In this document: piece by piece, positions 60,565 to 64,000 of the stretch
Layout: every line of letters begins with the position of its first letter
Numbering within the stretch: the first letter of the stretch is position 1
NCBI RefSeq assembly: GCF_003345355.1
Contig: NZ_QQNB01000003.1
Location: forward strand, 372,001 to 436,000
Direction: 5' to 3'
DNA: 64,000 bases
Origin: Sphingomonas aracearum
Lineage (GTDB): Bacteria; Pseudomonadota; Alphaproteobacteria; Sphingomonadales; Sphingomonadaceae
Made by a program: the position numbers and the translations under genes
Notes under the pieces: generated by a model
The model's database searches: none
The model's input: the letters and a program-made list of their open reading frames with translations, nothing else
Told to the model about the DNA's origin: nothing

Positions 60565-60882
60565 TTCCCCGGCGGAGGCCGGGGTCCAGTTGGGGGCGAG
60601 GGGTTGGGGTTCGCCGCGCTGCAACTCCGGCCTTCGCAACTGGGCCCCGGCCTTCGCCGGGGAACAGGGAGGGTTGGTTCTCGCGAAGACGCGAAGACGC
60701 GAAGAGAAGGGCAGAAGAAGGGTGGTTCACGCGGAGGCGCGGAGGCGCGGAGGAGGGCGCGATCGAGGAGAGCGGGTGGCCGTCTACGGGATTACTGACG
60801 CGCTTTGCGCGTCGACTCCCCTCTTCTCTCCGCGGCTTCGCGTCTTCGCGTGAACAGAACCTCCGCGCCTCCGCCTGAAACC
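60565..60882. repeat. Clustered extragenic repeats upstream of nusB's end
   Basis: Inverted CCCCGGC-type units at 60565-60593 and 60637-60665 are followed by GCGAAGACGCGAAGACGC (60676-60704) and GCGGAGGCGCGGAGGCGC (60724-60750). Their complements, CTTCGCGTCTTCGCGTGAAC (60836-60861) and CCTCCGCGCCTCCGCCTG (60860-60882), lie on the right, forming two nested or stacked long stems. No gene is supported in this 350-base stretch. Confidence 0.7.
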
Positions 60883-60896
60883 TTGCCCGGCGCCGT

Positions 60897-61355
60897 TCAG
60901 CCGCGCGCCTGCTTGCCGATGGCGTCGAGCAGGCCGTTGACGAAGCCGGCCTCGCGCTTGTCGAAAAAGGCGTGAGCGACGTCGACATATTCGGTGATCA
61001 CCGCCGCGATCGGCACGTCGGGCCGCGCGAGGAGCTCGAACGTGCCCGCGCGCAGGATCGCGCGCATGGAACGGTCGAGCCGCTCCAGCGACCAGTTGGC
61101 GGAGAGCTTCTCCTTGATCGCGGCGTCGATCTCGTCGCGGCGCGCGGTGGCGCCGCGCACCAGGTCGTTGAAGAAGTCGACATCCGCTTCGGCATATTCG
61201 GCGTCCTCGATCGTGGCGCCGAGGCGATGCTGGTGGAATTCGTGCAGCAGCGAGGGAATGGCGGTGCCTTCCATCTCATGCTGGTAGAGCGCCTGCACGG
61301 CGGCCAGCCGTGCGGCCGAACGGGCCTTGGATCGGGATGCGGGTTTCTCGGACAT
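60897..61355 (-). CDS. nusB: Transcription antitermination factor NusB
   Basis: A 152-residue helical protein that binds boxA RNA with NusE (S10) in rRNA antitermination. Family landmarks: ARLAAVQALYQHEMEG, FFNDLVRGATARRDEID, WSLERLDRSMRAILRAGTFELL, VITEYVDVAHAFFDKREAGFVNGLLDAIGKQ. The ATG at 61355 gives the usual Lys/Arg-rich N-terminus. It lies 69 bases after hisD on the same strand and far from thiL. Confidence 0.97.
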   Translation of the reverse strand: MSEKPASRSKARSAARLAAVQALYQHEMEGTAIPSLLHEFHQHRLGATIEDAEYAEADVDFFNDLVRGATARRDEIDAAIKEKLSANWSLERLDRSMRAILRAGTFELLARPDVPIAAVITEYVDVAHAFFDKREAGFVNGLLDAIGKQARG

Positions 61356-61424
61356 TCGGCGGCCTCTACCGCACGAGGGCGCGGGAGGAAACCTGTCCTC
61401 CCGTCCCCGGCGGAGCGGGGAGGA

Positions 61425-62717
61425 TCAGCGGAGGCGCAGCGCGACCGAGCGGGCGTGGGCGGGAAGGCCTTCCGCCTCCGCCAGCGCCACCGCGGCGGGG
61501 CCGAGCTGCGCCAGCGCGCCTTCGTCCAGGGCGAGAAAGCTCGTGCGCTTCATGAAGTCGAGCACCGACAGGCCCGAGGAGAAGCGCGCGCGCCGCCCGG
61601 TGGGCAGGACATGGTTGGGCCCGGCCACATAGTCGCCGATCGCCTCCGGCGTGTGGCGGCCGAGGAACACGGACCCGGCATGGCGGACGAAATCGAACAG
61701 GCGGTGCGCGTCCGCCATCTCGCAGGCAAGCTCGAGATGTTCGGGGGCCAGCCGGTTCACCAGCGGCATCGCCGCGTCCAGGCTGTCCACCACGACGATC
61801 GCGCCGTTCGCGTCCCAGCTCTCGCGCGCGACGCGGGCGGTGGCAAGGCGGCCGATCTCCAGCTCCACCGCCTGCGCCACGGCATCGGCGAACACCGCAT
61901 CGTCGGTGAACAGGATCGACTGGCTGGTGGGGTCGTGCTCGGATTGCGACAGGAGATCGGCGGCGATCACGGCCGCGTCGTTGGCACCGTCCGCCACCAC
62001 CACGATCTCGGACGGGCCGGCGACCATGTCGATGCCGACCACGCCGTACAGCTGGCGCTTGGCCTCCGCGACCCAGGCGTTGCCCGGGCCGGTGACCACG
62101 TCCACCGGCTGGATGCGCCCCGTGCCGTAGGCGAGCGCGGCCACCGCCTGTGCGCCGCCGACGCGCCACACCTCGTCCACCCCGGCAAGATGCGCGGCGG
62201 CGAGCACCAGCGGGTTGACCTCGCCGTCGGGCGTGGGCGTCACCATCACCAGCCGCTCCACCCCCGCCGCCTTGGCCGGCAGCGCGTTCATGAGGACGGA
62301 GGAGGGGTAGGCCGCGCGGCCGCCGGGCACGTAGATGCCGGCCGCATCCACCGGCAGCCAGCGCGCGCCGAGCCGGGCGCCGGCCGAGTCGGTGGTGTCG
62401 GTGTCCTGCGGGATCTGCCCGGTGTGGTAGGCCGCGATCCGCTCGGCGGCGAGTTCGAGTGCGCTCCGCAGCTCGGGCGCGAGCGCCTGATAGGCGAGCA
62501 GGCAGTCGGCCGGCTCGATCCGCCAGCCGGTCTCGTTCAGGTCGTGGCGATCGAACTTCTTGGTGAAGGCGTGGAGCGCGGCGTCGCCCTCGTCGCGGAC
62601 GGCGGCGACAATGGTGCGCACGTCGCGCGCGACGTCGCCGTCCGCCTCGCGCCGCGCGTTGACGAGGCGGGTGAAGGCGGCGTCGAAGCCGGGTTCGGTG
62701 GTGGAAAGTCGGATCAT
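61425..62717 (-). CDS. hisD: Histidinol dehydrogenase
   Basis: A 430-residue NAD/Zn enzyme catalysing the last two steps of histidine synthesis. Conserved parts: YVPGGRAAYPSSVLMNALPAKAAGV, RVGGAQAVAALAYGT, VDVVTGPGNAWVAEAKRQLYG, DLLSQSEHDPTSQSILFT and GHTLP-like FLGRHTPEAIGDYVAGPNHVLPTG. ATG at 62717 (MIRLSTTEPGFDAAF) is preferred over one seven codons earlier. It follows hisG after a repeat-containing 142-base gap. Confidence 0.97.
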   Translation of the reverse strand: MIRLSTTEPGFDAAFTRLVNARREADGDVARDVRTIVAAVRDEGDAALHAFTKKFDRHDLNETGWRIEPADCLLAYQALAPELRSALELAAERIAAYHTGQIPQDTDTTDSAGARLGARWLPVDAAGIYVPGGRAAYPSSVLMNALPAKAAGVERLVMVTPTPDGEVNPLVLAAAHLAGVDEVWRVGGAQAVAALAYGTGRIQPVDVVTGPGNAWVAEAKRQLYGVVGIDMVAGPSEIVVVADGANDAAVIAADLLSQSEHDPTSQSILFTDDAVFADAVAQAVELEIGRLATARVARESWDANGAIVVVDSLDAAMPLVNRLAPEHLELACEMADAHRLFDFVRHAGSVFLGRHTPEAIGDYVAGPNHVLPTGRRARFSSGLSVLDFMKRTSFLALDEGALAQLGPAAVALAEAEGLPAHARSVALRLR

Positions 62718-62722
62718 ATGTT

Positions 62723-62848
62723 CCTCCCCTCCGTGCAAGGGAGGGGTTGGGGGTGGGTCAGGTCCGGGCGGGACTGAAGAGCAGGGCGTGACGCATCCGT
62801 ATCACGACACAGCACCGACCCCCAGCCTCTCCCTTCCAGGGAGGGGAG
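62723..62848. repeat. Inverted repeat between hisG and hisD
   Basis: CCTCCCCTCCGTGCAAGGGA... (62723-62746) and CCTCTCCCTTCCAGGGAGGG... (62826-62848) are each self-complementary hairpins. Together with GGTTGGGGGTGGGTCA and its mirrored GACCCCCAGCC they build a larger inverted repeat. It may attenuate or separate hisG and hisD expression. Confidence 0.65.
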
Positions 62849-62859
62849 CAGTGTGGCGC

Positions 62860-63522
62860 TCACGCCGCCACCTTTGCGTCCACCGCGCGGCGGAACGCCT
62901 CCACCAGCGGCATGAGCTCGGGCCGGGTCTTGAACGCCGCGCGGTTCACGACGAGGCGGCTCGTCACCTCGGCGATCACCGCCACCTCGACCAGCCCGTT
63001 CTCCTTGAGCGTGCGGCCCGACGAGACGAGATCGACGATGCGCGGCGCCAGGCCGAGCGTGGGGGCAAGCTCCATCGCGCCGTTCAGCTTCACGCATTCC
63101 GCCTGCACGCCGCGCGCGGCGAAATAGGCCTGGGTGGTGTGCGGGTATTTGGTGGCGATGCGCACATGGCTCCAGCCGCGCGGATCGTCATGCTCGGCCA
63201 TGGCGGCGGGCTCGGCGACCGAGATGCGGCAATGGCCGATGCCGAGGTCCACCGGCGCGTACAGCTCCGAATAATCGAACTCCGCCAGCACGTCCGAGCC
63301 GACGATGCCGAGATGCGCCGCGCCGTGTGCCACGAAGGTCGCGACATCGAACGCGCGCACGCGGATGAGATCAATGCCGGGGTTCGAGGTGGCGAAGCGC
63401 AGCGCGCGGCTGCCTTCGTCGGTGAAGGCGGCTTCCGGCTCGATCCCGGCGGCGGCGAGCAGGGGCGCGGCCTCGGCCAGGATACGGCCCTTGGGCACGG
63501 CGATGATGAGCGGATCGGACAC
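62860..63522 (-). CDS. hisG: ATP phosphoribosyltransferase, short form
   Basis: A 220-residue HisG catalysing the first step of histidine synthesis. It begins [18 protein letters not shown] and has [29 protein letters not shown] and the PRPP loop [16 protein letters not shown]. The length and absence of a C-terminal regulatory domain mark the short HisGs type, which needs HisZ for activity and feedback control; hisZ is not in the window. GTG at 63522 is the first start that fits homology. Confidence 0.96.
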   Translation of the reverse strand: MSDPLIIAVPKGRILAEAAPLLAAAGIEPEAAFTDEGSRALRFATSNPGIDLIRVRAFDVATFVAHGAAHLGIVGSDVLAEFDYSELYAPVDLGIGHCRISVAEPAAMAEHDDPRGWSHVRIATKYPHTTQAYFAARGVQAECVKLNGAMELAPTLGLAPRIVDLVSSGRTLKENGLVEVAVIAEVTSRLVVNRAAFKTRPELMPLVEAFRRAVDAKVAA

Positions 63523-63585
63523 GGGGGCCGGCTTTACGCGCGCCCTCCCGCGGGTGCAATGCAAGCACGGCAAAGGAGGCAGGCG

Positions 63586-64000
63586 ATGGGCAGTGAGGCG
63601 GAGAATCGCGAGGCGTTCCGCATCCAGCAGCACTATTGCGAGACGATGGGCGCGCCGATCACCGCGCGGATCGCGGGCGCGCTGGCGGCGGCGGTGACCC
63701 GCGAAAGTCGCACCGGCGCGCGGGTGCTCGACTGGGCGGGGGAGCCGACGCGGGGCGCGCTGCCGTTGCGGCTGGTCGGCGGGCTGCATGCGCTGGCGCT
63801 GGCCGGGGCGGACGAGGCGCTGGCGCGTGTCTTTGCCGGGGCGGGCGATGCGGGCGGGATCGAGCCCGTTCTCCGCCGCGTGCTGGTGGCGCAGGACGCG
63901 GCGTTGCTGCCGTGGCTGGACGGACCGCCGCAGACCAACGAGCCGGGTCGCTCCGCCGCGCTGATGACCGGGCTGCTCCATGTCGCGCGGCGGCACGGGC
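63586..64000 (+). CDS. DUF2332 family protein, 5' part
   Basis: The first 138 residues of a DUF2332 protein, truncated by the window end. [48 protein letters not shown] and [21 protein letters not shown] are family-typical. The function is unknown. AAAGGAGG at 63572-63579 lies 6 bases before the ATG at 63586. It is divergent from hisG, with 63 bases between start codons. Confidence 0.88.
   Translation, partial: MGSEAENREAFRIQQHYCETMGAPITARIAGALAAAVTRESRTGARVLDWAGEPTRGALPLRLVGGLHALALAGADEALARVFAGAGDAGGIEPVLRRVLVAQDAALLPWLDGPPQTNEPGRSAALMTGLLHVARRHG

Noticed and set aside
60676..60750. CRISPR array
   Set aside because: The repeated GCGAAGAC and GCGGAGGC units are contiguous with no unique spacers, and no cas genes are present.

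Overview
The window is 64 kb of high-GC chromosomal DNA. It looks like an alphaproteobacterium, most likely a member of the Sphingomonadales. The case rests on a TorF-type porin, an alphaproteobacterial LexA box (GTTC-N7-GTTC), short dispersed extragenic palindromes of the sphingomonad kind, and the gene blocks DUF3576-leuS-lptE-holA and hppA-thiL-nusB-hisD-hisG. No genus can be assigned from sequence alone. Almost everything is chromosomal core; there are no rRNA genes, no transposase genes and no CRISPR array.

Layout. 0-5 kb: the 5' part of a P-II protein gene, a DUF2007 protein, a ccdAB toxin-antitoxin pair, tldD, a CHCC zinc-finger protein, an ABC ATPase and a ZIP metal transporter. 5-14 kb: an unknown membrane-anchored protein, holA-lptE-leuS-DUF3576, two unknown exported proteins, a ThiE/TenI-like protein, and a YggS-HAD pair. 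14-28 kb: a small unknown ORF between two copies of a short repeat, a DUF72 protein, tRNA-Gly, two OmpR-type two-component systems (the second with a PepSY-like exported protein), a beta-carbonic anhydrase-SulP pair, a TorF porin, a thioredoxin/LON-domain/Trm112 operon and an ABC-F ATPase. 28-40 kb: a flavin oxidoreductase, a HAD nucleotidase-dapD-glutaminyl cyclase operon, glpX followed by a CPBP protease that seems to start at CTG, an old yellow enzyme, a 5'-nucleotidase lipoprotein, an isolated truncated ImuB with its own SOS box, a thiolase-like/DUF35 pair and an SBF-like transporter. 40-48 kb: an M3 peptidase-asparaginase-cysteine desulfhydrase operon, then otsB-GH15-otsA for trehalose metabolism. 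48-54.5 kb: a fused aminotransferase-flavoprotein with a glycosyltransferase, a sulfite-oxidase-like enzyme, tRNA-Phe, and infA-maf-RNase E/G-yacG. 54.6-64 kb: a DNA methyltransferase carrying a nuclease-like tail, a tiny membrane ORF, hppA, thiL, a 1.1-kb noncoding interval rich in repeats and possible RNA structure, nusB, hisD, hisG and the start of a DUF2332 gene.

Many neighbours share 1-8 nt overlaps (ATGA, TGATG, TTGA, CTGA, GTGA), which suggests translational coupling. The best leads for something undescribed are: the DegT-type aminotransferase fused to a two-dinucleotide-site flavoprotein and coupled to a GT2 (48.1-51.7 kb); a ~90-bp dispersed element with three conserved hairpins and compensatory base changes between copies (15.3 and 25.3 kb, with a diverged third copy at 59.8 kb); the SOS-box-linked remnant ImuB; and the possibly structured RNA between thiL and nusB.
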